NCBI GenBank assembly: GCA_017535925.1
Contig: JAFXTD010000014.1
Location: forward strand, 1-38,860
DNA length: 38,860 nt
Source of the DNA: Selenomonadaceae bacterium
GTDB lineage: Bacteria; Bacillota; Negativicutes; Selenomonadales; Selenomonadaceae
Direction of reading: 5' to 3'
The position numbers and the translations under genes were made by a program. Below, one piece after another: positions 21,225 through 30,206 of the stretch. The number at the start of each line of letters is the position of its first letter. Position 1 is the first letter of the stretch. Under the pieces are notes generated by a model. It ran no database searches, was not told the DNA's origin, and saw only the letters and a program-made list of their open reading frames with translations.

Positions 21225-22529
21225 ATGGAAAAGAAACTCAAACTTTTAACTTACGGTTGCCAAATGAACGTCGCCGATTCGGAGCGCATGGCAGGGCTCT
21301 TGAAAAAAATCGGCTACAGCTTGACCGACGACCTCGACGCGGCGGACTTGATTCTTATCAACACGTGTTGCGTTCGGGCTACGGCGGAAGATAAAGTCTT
21401 CGGGCAAATCGGCAGATTCAAAACTCTCAAGCAACAAAAGCCCTCGCTGATTTTGGGCGTTGCCGGGTGCATGGCGCAAAAGGAAGGAGCAAATTTAATC
21501 AAGCGCGCGCCGCATGTCGATTTTGTTTTGGGGACGGGACAAAGTTCCGAAGTCGCCCGCGTCGTTCAAAGCCTCGAACTCGAACGAAAACATCACGTCG
21601 ATATTTCAAATGTCAGCGGCGATATTCCGAATGAAGTCTTTCCTCTGCGCGGCGGGCAAGTTTCGACGTTCGTGCCGATTATGTACGGCTGCAACAATTT
21701 TTGTACGTATTGCATTGTGCCCTACGTCAGAGGTCGTGAACGCTCTCGCAAGCCCGAAGAAATTTTCACGGAAGTCAGGCAAGCCGTCGCCGAAGGTTTC
21801 AAAGAAATTACTTTGCTTGGGCAAAACGTCAACTCTTATTCGGGCGGCATGACCTTCGCCGAACTTTTGAGCGCAGTCGATAAAATTGCGGGCGTCGAAC
21901 GCTTGCGATTCATGACGAGCCATCCGAAAGATTTATCCGACGAATTGATTGCGGCGATTGCGGGCGGCAAGCACATTTGCGAACACATACACTTGCCCGT
22001 TCAATACGGCAACGACAAAATTTTAAAGCGCATGAATCGCGTTTACACCGTCGAAAAATATTTGCGCCTTGTCGAAAAAATTCGCGCCGCCATTCCGTTC
22101 GTGAGCTTGACGACCGATTTAATAGTCGGTTTTCCCGGCGAGACAGAAGAAGATTTTTCGGAGACGCTTGACTTTTTGAAGGCAGTTAAATTTGATGCGG
22201 CATTCACTTTTATTTATTCCAAACGGAGCGGAACGCCCGCCGCGACTTTTGAAAATCAGATTGACGACGCGATTAAACATCGCCGCCTTGAGGAACTCAT
22301 GAAAGTTCAAAACGAAATAAGCCTCGAAAAAAATCTTGCGCTGAAAGATACGGTCGTTGAGGTTTTGGTCGAGGGCGCGAGCAAAACCGACGAAAAAATT
22401 TTCACGGGAAGGACGCGTTCAAATAAACTCATCCTCTTTGCTCACGGCGACGAACAGGCAGGCGACCTTGCAAAAATAAAAATTACTCAAGCTCAAACTT
22501 GGTTGCTCAAGGGCGAAGTCTTCAACTGA
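21225..22529 (+). CDS. miaB: tRNA-2-methylthio-N6-dimethylallyladenosine synthase MiaB
   Basis: The enzyme adds a methylthio group to i6A37 of tRNAs. It has the N-terminal iron-sulfur domain (TYGCQMN, NTCCVR, GVAGCMAQ), the radical-SAM motif CNNFCTYCIVPYVRGRERSR, and the C-terminal TRAM region (FTGRTRSNKLILF). All six cluster cysteines are present. The length (434 residues from 21225) matches MiaB rather than MtaB or RimO, and RGRERSR is MiaB-like. The start is either ATG 21225 (MEKKLKLLTYG) or ATG 21216; neither has a clear ribosome binding site. The ATG at 21183 lies in the upstream terminator and is rejected. Confidence 0.94.
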   Translation: MEKKLKLLTYGCQMNVADSERMAGLLKKIGYSLTDDLDAADLILINTCCVRATAEDKVFGQIGRFKTLKQQKPSLILGVAGCMAQKEGANLIKRAPHVDFVLGTGQSSEVARVVQSLELERKHHVDISNVSGDIPNEVFPLRGGQVSTFVPIMYGCNNFCTYCIVPYVRGRERSRKPEEIFTEVRQAVAEGFKEITLLGQNVNSYSGGMTFAELLSAVDKIAGVERLRFMTSHPKDLSDELIAAIAGGKHICEHIHLPVQYGNDKILKRMNRVYTVEKYLRLVEKIRAAIPFVSLTTDLIVGFPGETEEDFSETLDFLKAVKFDAAFTFIYSKRSGTPAATFENQIDDAIKHRRLEELMKVQNEISLEKNLALKDTVVEVLVEGASKTDEKIFTGRTRSNKLILFAHGDEQAGDLAKIKITQAQTWLLKGEVFN

Positions 22530-22604
22530 AAAATTTTCCTGTCAAAGCGGCGGGAAATTTTTTTGCAAAAAGTTGCGATCGGAAGTTAAAAAAAAAAATA
22601 CAAT

Positions 22605-22630
22605 TATAATAATACATAAGAAAGGAGATG
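22605..22630 (+). promoter_or_regulatory. -10 box and ribosome binding site of the first RTX gene
   Basis: TATAAT at 22605-22610 follows an A-rich tract. No good -35 box is seen at 17 bases. AAAGGAGATG precedes the start. The second RTX gene has the same layout (TATAAT 37004-37009, then AAGGAAAGAGATG). Confidence 0.5.
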
Positions 22631-22635
22631 ATTTT

Positions 22636-25600
22636 ATGGCGACGAAAAGCAATGACGGTAAACTCATCGCGGGGACTTCAAAAGCGGACACCATCGAAAA
22701 CCTTTACGATTCACAAGTCACAATCAGCGGCGGGGCGGGCGACGACTCAATCTATAACTGTGTGGATGAGGTGACAATCGACGCGGGCGACGGCAACGAT
22801 ACCGTAACAAACGTGAGAGGCTCTTTTGTTTCAATCAGCGGCGGGGCGGGCGACGATGAAATTTCCAACGCCTACGCTTCCAACGTCACAATCGACGCAG
22901 GCACGGGTAACGATACCATTTCCAACGTGGAATACTCGAATCTTTTTATCAAGTACAGCGGCGGCAACGATGTCATTGACGGTATCGATTCAACAAGCAC
23001 TCTTCAAATCGCAAGCGGCACTGTCGATTCCGTTATTCGCTCGAACGGTTCCGATTACTTGCTGACGGTCGGGGAAAACGAAATTACGCCGGCAGGACAG
23101 GCGGCGTATTACCCTGACGAAAAAATTAATATCATCAATGCCAAAGGTAAGTCAGTCAAATACAGAATCGAACTCGGCACAAAACACGACGATTGGATAT
23201 GGAATTACAACGACGGCGCAAAAATCAACTTATACGAAGGCGACGATTACATTGGCAACACCGGTGCGATAGTTTCAATCAACGCGGGCGAAGGTGACGA
23301 TACGATTGACAATTCCGGCTCGAACGTGACGCTCAACGGCGGCAAAGGAAATAATGCCTTCAGAAACGATGCGGGCGAAAATGTTCTCTTTATTTACAGC
23401 GGCGGCAACGATTCCATTAACGGTTTCAATGCAACAAGCAAACTTAAAATCGCGTCGGGTACGCTCAATTCCGTTATTCTGTCTGACGGCACAAATTATT
23501 TCTTGACGGTCGGGGAAAACGAAATTACTCTTGATGGCGCGGCAAGCCTCGACAAAGTCAATATTCTCAACTCCAAAGGCAAGGCAATTAAATTCAAAGT
23601 CAAAGACATCAACATTTCCGCTGCAAAAGATAAAGCCAAAATTAAAGGCACTGCCGACAGAGATAACATCAAAAACGACATGTCACAAGTCACAATCTAC
23701 GCAGGCGACGGCAAGGATACAATCAATAACAGAGGCTCTTCCGCGAAAATTTTCGGCGAAGCGGACAATGATTACATTTCCAACAGCTACGCCTCTAACG
23801 TCACGATAAACGGCGGCACGGGCAACGATTCAATTTACAACAACGGCTCGAATGTTTCAATCAATGGCGGCACAGGCAACGATACCATTACAAATTACGG
23901 TTCCGATGTCACACTCGATGGCGGCAAAGGCAAAAATTTCATTTCAAACAACGGAGAAAATGTCCTGTTCAAATGCACCGGCGGCAATGATTCAATATCC
24001 AACAACGGCAACAACGTTTCAATCTATTCGGGCGCGGGCAATGATACCATTGAAAACTACGACGGGAACTCGGTCTCAATCAACGGCGGCGCGGGAAATG
24101 ATTCCATTGTCAGCAGCGGTGAAAATGCTTCAATCAGCGGCGGGGCAGGCAACGATACCCTCACGGGCGGCGATGCTTCGAACGTTTTTATCTATGAAAG
24201 CGGCAAAGAGGTTATCACAAACTACAACGGCAAGGATATAAATTACCTCGCTACGGGCTCAATCGACAGCTGCTCTTTCAGCGGCAACGATTTGATTTTC
24301 AAAATCGGCACAGGAACCTTGACGCTCAAAGACATGAAAGGACGCGCCATAACCGTCAAAGATTCTTCGGGCGGGACGACAACGCAAAATTACGGCGGCA
24401 CGGGTTATTCTCCTCAACAGGTTATTAAAAATCTTGTCAAAGCTTGGAGTCAAAGTTCTCTTTGGGATAAGGACAAACTCGACGAATCAATTAAACTGTG
24501 CTCACATTTCAAAAGTATTCAAGACGTTATCGACCACATGGTTGCCGATTGCGCGAAGGCGAGCGACGGCGATATTTTCTTGAAAAAATATTGCGGTATC
24601 ATTCAAGACAACGGCGACACGGGCGCGATAACCGGCTGGGACGCGGGCGGCTTGACTTACAAATACCCGAAACAACAAAGCCCTTGCGACTTAAGGATTA
24701 TACAAATTCCTCCTTTGTGAGAAACAACGTGACGATTCAGCCTAACCGCCAACGGCAAAAGAGTTTTGAACGGACTTTACGGTTGGTGGGCAGGAGAATC
24801 TCTTGACCTCATTGAGGAAAGTTACGGTGTCAAATTCAACACTGACAACAAGATTAATTTTTCTTTGGTGCCGAAGTTCTTGGTCGGAGGATGCCGTTCG
24901 AGTCAACATACATTCCGACGATCCTCTTGAAAATTCTTATTACAGAGGCGAGGGCATCGATAATGTTATCGCGCACGAGTTCACTCACGTTGCGCAGAAT
25001 ACTTTAATGAACTCCATTGGTCTTCCTCAATTTTTGACGGAAGGACTTGCCGACCTTACTTACGGCATAGACGGTGATCGTTGGACTGAAATATATATGC
25101 TGTCAAACGAGCCTAACTTTTTGAAAACTTATCTTGACCTTGACGCTTACGGCACGGGCAACGAATGGTATTACGCGGCAGGTTACATGTTCTATCGCTA
25201 CTTGGCAAAACAGGCGGCGGATAATTACAAAGCCTCCGTTCCTCATGCTTGGGAAGATAATGCTTCAATTTCTTGACGGCTTCGGGAAATAACTCGACGA
25301 TTAATCACGGCTTACGGCGACAAGGCGATTATTTTCGGCGGCACGGGGCATGACAGCATTTACACAAGCGGTGCTTTCGTCACAATCAACGGCGGCACAG
25401 GTAACGACCATATCGAAAACAAAGGCAAGAATGCTGTGTTCGATTATGCTTCGGGCGACGGCGACGATACCATTTACGGTTTCGACGAGACGAGCAAAAT
25501 ATTCGGCAGAAACCGCCGACGAAGATATTATTGTCACGGTCGGCGAAAGTTCGATAACTTTAAAATACGCCGCAGGAAAGACAATCAACATTAACGGCAA

Positions 25601-26538
25601 AAAATATTTCAAGCCCAAATGGATTTTAGACGGCAAGACAGCAAATTACGGCAGTATGATTGAAGTTGCGGGCGTCAAAGATACCACAGGGCTTTCTTTA
25701 AAAAATAATGTCGTTACGATTTCCGATGCCTCTCTCAACAAATCCAAAGTTACGATAAATGACGACTACACCCTCAAGCTCGGCAAAGACGTAACCAAAA
25801 GCACCGTTAAAAAGGATTGGAAATTATCTGACACGACGGCAACTCTTGTACAGACGACGACAGCGTTCCCTCGCCGCCAATTCAATCGCTTACTCCAAAG
25901 CCGGCACGAAAACTTTGGCTCAGATTAAGGGCGTCAAGCTTGCGGCGGGACTTTCTCTGAAAAATAATGTTATTACGCTCAAAAACGACGCACTCGACAA
26001 AAAAGTTACGGTCAGCGGCAGCGGTTATGAATTTAATTTTGCGTCCGATTATAAGCAGGCAACGATAAGCGGCAGTGCAAATGGCGATACCCTTACTGCT
26101 CACGGCTTAAAAGTTTCAATCAACGGCGGCAACGGAAACGATACGATAAAAATATTCGGAAGTGCCAATACCGTCACGGGCGGCGCGGGCAATGATTCAC
26201 TCGTCGGCGACGCAGGCAACGATAAACTTTACGGCGGCACCGGCGATGATATTCTTATCGGCGGGGCAGGCAATGATTCACTCTGGGGCGACGCGGGAGC
26301 AGATAACTTTATCTATTCAAGCGGCGACGGCAAAGATGTTATCTTCGGCTTCGACAACAACGACACGCTCACCCTCGACGGACTCGAACTTACTTCCGGC
26401 ACTTACAACAAAACAAAAGGCGAACTCACTCTCAAAGTCGACAGCGGCTCAATTACGTTGAAAGATTTTTCGGCGACGACCTTCAACGTCAACGGTTCCA
26501 ACTACAAAATCAGCGGCTCCAAGCTTGTAAAGAAATAG
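22636..26538 (+). pseudogene. RTX-repeat protein with a metalloprotease domain, broken by several frameshifts
   Basis: Joined across frames this would be a protein of about 1300 residues. The first intact stretch (22636-24720, 694 residues) is RTX beta-roll of the GGxGNDxI type, interleaved with NxGxNVxI strands. After 24720 the reading frame moves repeatedly. LTANGKRVLNGLYGWWAG (near 24745) leads into a gluzincin-type protease domain with HEFTH and, 22 residues on, EGLAD as third ligand (24803-25276). Another RTX stretch (25310-25490), a segment from 25500 and a final RTX block (25846-26538) follow. Breaks lie near 24695, 24740, 24885, 25270-25310, 25495 and 25850. No secretion gene is adjacent. 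It is either a decayed gene or a badly assembled one. RTX repeats bind calcium outside the cell after type I secretion. Confidence 0.75.
24803..25276 (+). other. HExxH metalloprotease fragment within the broken RTX gene
   Basis: This open frame carries VIAHEFTHVAQNTLMNSIG and FLTEGLADLTYG, the zinc-binding helix and the downstream Glu ligand of a peptidase-MA/gluzincin fold. An aromatic AAGYMFYRYLAKQ helix closes the domain. The first 30 residues are out-of-frame sequence; sensible sequence starts at EDAVRVNIHSDD. By itself it has no start signal. Confidence 0.65.
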
Positions 26539-26590
26539 TGATTAGTGATTAGAAAAACAATTCCCCATTCCCCATTCCCAATTCCCAATT
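26536..26590 (+). repeat. Two period-7 repeats after the RTX gene
   Basis: TAGTGAT units begin at the RTX stop codon (26536-26552). A second, unrelated set, ATTCCCC/ATTCCCA, follows at about 26560-26590. Confidence 0.85.
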
Positions 26591-26601
26591 AAAAAAAATC
26601 C

Positions 26602-26634
26602 TCGTCGAAAAACTCGGCGGGATTTTTTTTAGTG
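26602..26634. terminator. Bidirectional terminator between RTX gene and rpoE
   Basis: AAAAAAATCCTCG pairs imperfectly with CGGGATTTTTTTT, so both convergent transcripts can end here. Confidence 0.65.
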
Positions 26635-26919
26635 TCAAGTTGTCTTGACGGGTGTCTTGTTTGCTGTCGAACGCGGACGCTTTGTTTCGGGCGGGTACCA
26701 ATCGCTCAAACCCCACTGCCCATCCTTTACGTGTTGAAAGCGGCTGTCCATATTAATCATCGTGTAAATTTCGGAAATCGCCGCCGCCTCGTTGCGGAAG
26801 GTTTTATTTTTTTTGGCGATAATCTCTCGAATCAAAGTCTTGAAATAAATCGGATTGTCTTTGCCTGCCTCGCTCAAGATTTGATAAGCAAGGTCGACTT
26901 CAGAAATGTTTTCTTCCAT
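26635..26919 (-). CDS. rpoE: RNA polymerase delta subunit (HARE-HTH), short form
   Basis: The 94-residue protein matches the N-terminal HARE-HTH domain of RpoE/delta: VDLAYQILSEAGKDNPIYFKTLI, then AISEIYTMINMDSRFQ and GQWGLSDWYP. Delta increases RNA polymerase recycling and competition by nucleic acids in Gram-positive-type bacteria. The long acidic tail of the B. subtilis protein is missing; a short basic Thr/Lys tail stands in its place. Its ATG shares one base with the upstream stop (TAATG), so it is translated from the L,D-transpeptidase operon. This linkage is unusual, since delta is normally next to pyrG. Confidence 0.85.
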   Translation of the reverse strand: MEENISEVDLAYQILSEAGKDNPIYFKTLIREIIAKKNKTFRNEAAAISEIYTMINMDSRFQHVKDGQWGLSDWYPPETKRPRSTANKTPVKTT

Positions 26920-27593
26920 TAAAGAGTTCCTCCCAAATTTTTAAGTGAATTAATAACGCAGACGCAACCGGGGCGAACGTGTTGCATGACAAAGAGCATT
27001 TTTTCTTCCGGCAAAGAGACACAACCTCCCGTCCACGGCTTAGCGGGATCGAAACAATGCATGAACAGCGCAGAGCCTTTGCCGGGCACGCACGAGGAAT
27101 TGTAGCCCATGTTCAAGCCGTAAATGTAATGCGGATTGTAATCAATCAAATGCTCGCTGTTGCCTTTGTCGAAATTTGCGGGAGCCTCGCGCACGTCGAC
27201 GAACTGATTGTATTTGTAATTCCAATCGCCCGACCAGTAATGATTTTCGTTGACTTGAACGTAAGAAATCGCACAGCCGGGGTCGGGCGCAATTCCAAAC
27301 GCGTAATCGAACCGGAACTTGCCGACGGGAGTTTTATTGTCGCCTTCTTTGACTTTGCCCAAACCGTTCTTGCCGATAAAGCCGGGCGTCGTCATAATCA
27401 TTTCCCATTGCCCGTCAATCTTCTCGTGCATGGAAATCCAAGCGGTCGTTCCTTGAACAGCCGCGACAACAACCATTTGTTCGGCTGTCCTCGCGGCGGG
27501 AAGATTCTTAACCCACTGCGGCGAAGGACTTGCCAGAGCCGTTTGACCAATCAAAATTATCATCGCCACCAATCCCAAAAATATTTTTCGCAT
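26919..27593 (-). CDS. Secreted L,D-transpeptidase (YkuD family), active-site intact
   Basis: The 224-residue protein has a signal peptide (residues 1-21, cut after ALA) and a YkuD-type catalytic region: ALFMHC with His179 and WTGGCVSLPE with Cys191. L,D-transpeptidases cross-link peptidoglycan through diaminopimelate or anchor proteins, in the periplasm. Middle features include MTTPGFIGKNGLGKVKEGD and KTPVGKFRF, the conserved substrate-proximal segment of the fold. The upstream gene is a close paralogue without these catalytic residues. The start overlaps the paralogue stop (TAATG), so they are made together. Confidence 0.88.
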   Translation of the reverse strand: MRKIFLGLVAMIILIGQTALASPSPQWVKNLPAARTAEQMVVVAAVQGTTAWISMHEKIDGQWEMIMTTPGFIGKNGLGKVKEGDNKTPVGKFRFDYAFGIAPDPGCAISYVQVNENHYWSGDWNYKYNQFVDVREAPANFDKGNSEHLIDYNPHYIYGLNMGYNSSCVPGKGSALFMHCFDPAKPWTGGCVSLPEEKMLFVMQHVRPGCVCVINSLKNLGGTL

Positions 27594-28270
27594 TAAAGTT
27601 TGCCTCCAAGTTTTTCAAGTGAGTCAATGACGCAAACGCAATCGGGGCGAACGTGTTGCATGACGAAAAGCATTTTTGCTTCAGGAATTGCAACGCCGCC
27701 GCCCGTCCACGGCTTGACCGAATTCAGACATTGCATAAAAAGTGCGAAGCCTTTGCCCGGTTTGCGCGCCGCGTTATAGTCAATGCTCAAGACGTAATTG
27801 TAATTCGGGGCGTAGTCGATCAAGTGCTCGCTGTTGTTGCGGTTGAAGTTGGCGGGAGCCTCGCGCACGTCGACGAACTGATTATATTTGTAATTCTCGT
27901 TGCCTGACCAGTAATGATTTTCGTTGACTTGAACGTAAGAAATTGCGCAGCCGGGGTCGGGCTCGATGCCGAACGCGTAATTAAATCGGAACGTGCCGAC
28001 GGGTGTCTTTTCGTCGCCCTGTTTGGTTTTGCCCAAACCGTTCTTGCCGATAAAGCCGGGCGTCGTCATAATCATTTCCCATTGCCCGTCAATCTTCTCG
28101 TGCATGGAAATCCAAGCGGTCGTTCCTTGAACACCCGCAACGACTACCATTTGTTCGGCTTTCCTCGCGGCGGGAAGATTCTTAACCCACTGTGGTGAAG
28201 GCGTCGCTGCCTGCGCGGACTGAAAAATAAACATCATCACCGCTACAATCGTTAAAAAAATTTTTTGCAT
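27593..28270 (-). CDS. L,D-transpeptidase paralogue without catalytic His and Cys
   Basis: The 225-residue protein is a clear tandem duplicate of the 26919-27593 product, with long identical stretches such as WISMHEKIDGQWEMIMTTPG. It has a signal peptide (cut after QAA). At the active site, MHC has become MQC (Gln180) and TGGCVS has become TGGGVA (Gly192). The nucleophile and its partner are both gone while the fold residues are kept. It cannot be a working transpeptidase of the known mechanism. A regulatory or peptidoglycan-binding role is the best guess. It starts 13 bases after argS ends. Confidence 0.85.
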   Translation of the reverse strand: MQKIFLTIVAVMMFIFQSAQAATPSPQWVKNLPAARKAEQMVVVAGVQGTTAWISMHEKIDGQWEMIMTTPGFIGKNGLGKTKQGDEKTPVGTFRFNYAFGIEPDPGCAISYVQVNENHYWSGNENYKYNQFVDVREAPANFNRNNSEHLIDYAPNYNYVLSIDYNAARKPGKGFALFMQCLNSVKPWTGGGVAIPEAKMLFVMQHVRPDCVCVIDSLEKLGGKL

Positions 28271-28283
28271 AAATCGTACCTCC

Positions 28284-29966
28284 TTACATATGTTCGGGTG
28301 CGGAAACTCCCAATAAATTCAGCGCATGTTCAATCGTGTGTCGAGTGACTTTAAGCAAAGCAAGCCGAGCAATCGCCAAATCCTCTTCGACACCCAAAAT
28401 TCTGCAGTCGCGATAAAATGCGCTGAAGGTCGACGCCAAATCGTAAACGTAGCGGGCGATTCGTTGAGGCGCGTATTCGGCGGCAGCCTTCTCAATTTCG
28501 TCGGGGTACTCAAAAATTTTATTTATCAAGTCAATTTCCGCCGTCGAATTCATCAAAGAAAAATTCGGTTCAATTCCCAATTCCTCATTCCCAATTCCCA
28601 ATTGAACCAAGCCTGCCTCTTTGGTTTGACGGAAGATTGAACAAATTCTCGCGTGAGCATATTGAATGTAGTAAACGGGATTGTCCGCGCTTTGAGACTT
28701 CGCCAAATCCAAATCGAAATCAAGTTGGCTGTCAGTCGAACGCATGAGGAAAAAATATCTTGCCGCATCCGTTCCGACTTCCTCCATAAGCTCGCGCAAG
28801 GGAATCGCCGTGCCTGCCCGCTTGGACATTTTGACAGCCTCGCCGCCTCTGAAGAGACTAACCATTTGCAAGAAAATAATTTTCAACTTGTCAGCGTCGT
28901 AGCCGAGCATGGTCATTGCCGCCTTGACACGCGCAACGTAGCCGTGATGATCTGCTCCCCAAATATTTATCAGCTCGCCGAAGCCGCGGTCGAATTTATT
29001 TTTGTGATAGGCAATGTCTGCGGCAAGGTAAGTGGGCTCTCCGTTTTCGCGAACGACAACGCGGTCTTTGTCGTCGCCGTATTTGGAACTCGCAAGCCAA
29101 AGCGCGCCGTCTTTTTCGTAAATGCCTTCGTTTGCTTTGAGCAGTTCAATCGCCGCATTAATCTTTTCGGGGTGCAAAGTTCTTTCGCTGAACCAAAAAT
29201 CAAAGTTCACACGGAAATTTTCCAAGTCGTCTTGAAGCTCAAGCATCTTGTCGCGGTAAGCAAGCTCGCCCAAAATTTTCAAGCGTTCGTCTTCGGGCAA
29301 GGACAAAAATTTATCGCCGTGCCTCGCAATGATTCTCTTGGTCGTGTCGATAATATCTTCGCCGCGATAGCAATCCTCGGGAAGCGGAATGTCTTGCCCG
29401 TGAAGTTGAAGATAGCGAACGTTGACGGATTTTGTAAGCTTGTCCATTTGATTGCCGGCGTCGTTGATGTAATATTCGCTCTCGACGTTGTAGCCCGCCG
29501 CCCGCATGATGTTGACGATAGCCGAACCCGCCGCCGCGCCTCTGCCGTGACCGACATGCAAAAGACCCGTAGGATTCGCGCTGACGTATTCGATTTGAAT
29601 CGTGACATTGTTTTTGCAAGGCAGGTGCCCGAAATTTTTTCCCGCGTTGTAAATTTTTTTGAGCTCGCGATAAATCACGTCGGGCTTGAGATAAAAATTC
29701 ATGAAGCCCGCGCCCGCAATTTCAATCCTGTCGAAGAGGTCGGAGGTGATTCGCGATTTAATTTCCTCCGCGATTTTGCGAGGCGACGTGCGAAAAATTT
29801 TTGCGGTCTGCATGGCGAAGTTCGTTGCGAAGTCTCCGAATTCTTTTTTCGGCGGAACTTCCAACGCGACTTCGGGCAAGGCGTCCGAAAATTTCAACGC
29901 GCCGTCTTTCATTGCCGCCTCGACTGCCGATTTGATTGCCTCCGCGATTTTATCTTTGGTCTGCAA
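28284..29966 (-). CDS. argS: Arginine-tRNA ligase
   Basis: The 560-residue class I synthetase has the ArgRS N-terminal domain (GDFATNFAM), the HIGH-type motif ANPTGLLHVGHGRGA, the domain core, KMSKRAGT, and the DALR anticodon-binding domain (ARICSIFRQ to the C-terminus). The TTG start at 29966 lies seven bases after GGGAGGG. Residues about 453-466 (QLGIGNEELGIEP) come from a heptamer palindrome (28567-28608) in the linker near the start of the anticodon-binding domain. The gene heads an operon with the two L,D-transpeptidase genes and rpoE. Confidence 0.96.
   Translation of the reverse strand: MQTKDKIAEAIKSAVEAAMKDGALKFSDALPEVALEVPPKKEFGDFATNFAMQTAKIFRTSPRKIAEEIKSRITSDLFDRIEIAGAGFMNFYLKPDVIYRELKKIYNAGKNFGHLPCKNNVTIQIEYVSANPTGLLHVGHGRGAAAGSAIVNIMRAAGYNVESEYYINDAGNQMDKLTKSVNVRYLQLHGQDIPLPEDCYRGEDIIDTTKRIIARHGDKFLSLPEDERLKILGELAYRDKMLELQDDLENFRVNFDFWFSERTLHPEKINAAIELLKANEGIYEKDGALWLASSKYGDDKDRVVVRENGEPTYLAADIAYHKNKFDRGFGELINIWGADHHGYVARVKAAMTMLGYDADKLKIIFLQMVSLFRGGEAVKMSKRAGTAIPLRELMEEVGTDAARYFFLMRSTDSQLDFDLDLAKSQSADNPVYYIQYAHARICSIFRQTKEAGLVQLGIGNEELGIEPNFSLMNSTAEIDLINKIFEYPDEIEKAAAEYAPQRIARYVYDLASTFSAFYRDCRILGVEEDLAIARLALLKVTRHTIEHALNLLGVSAPEHM
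28567..28608 (+). repeat. Period-7 palindromic repeat inside argS
   Basis: Units of the type ATTCCCA/ATTCCTC repeat at seven-base spacing. The ends GGTTCAATT and AATTGAACC are complementary, so the piece is a hairpin flanked by a perfect inverted repeat. It is in frame and adds about 13 residues. Confidence 0.85.
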
Positions 29967-30030
29967 TTTTTTCCCTCCCGTAAAATTTTTTGATAATATT
30001 CGGCGGAAGGCAGTTTATTCCTGCGCGGCA

Positions 30031-30059
30031 TTGACACTGAAAAATAAATGTGATTTAAT
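30031..30059 (+). promoter_or_regulatory. tRNA-Leu promoter
   Basis: TTGACA (30031-30036) and TTTAAT (30054-30059) are 17 bases apart. The predicted start is only a few bases before the mature tRNA 5' end. Confidence 0.75.
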
Positions 30060-30067
30060 CGACGCGA

Positions 30068-30152
30068 GCGGATGTGGCGGAATTGGCAGACGCGCCGGAC
30101 TTAGGATCCGTTGCCTTCGGGCGTGAGGGTTCGACCCCCTCCATCCGCACCA
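30068..30152 (+). tRNA. tRNA-Leu, anticodon TAG (UAG)
   Basis: The acceptor arms GCGGATG and CATCCGC pair fully. The D arm (GCG/CGC) is followed by the anticodon loop CTTAGGA with TAG at 30102-30104, the extra arm of a class II tRNA (GCCTTCGGGC) and the T arm GAGGGTTCGACC. CCA is encoded at 30150-30152. The top pair of the anticodon stem is a C-T mismatch. It decodes CUN leucine codons. Confidence 0.95.
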
Positions 30153-30193
30153 GTTTAGTGATTAGTGATTAGTGGTTAGTGGTTAGTGGTTAG
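30153..30193 (+). repeat. Period-7 tandem repeat directly after tRNA-Leu
   Basis: GTGATTA twice, then GTGGTTA three times, at exact seven-base spacing, begin right after the encoded CCA and end at the plsY ribosome binding site. Confidence 0.88.
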
Positions 30194-30206
30194 CGGAGGC
30201 GATTTT

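Noticed and set aside
28653..29993. A 446-codon open frame opposite argS
   Set aside because: It is the antisense shadow of a clearly conserved synthetase gene and has no domain sense or ribosome binding site.
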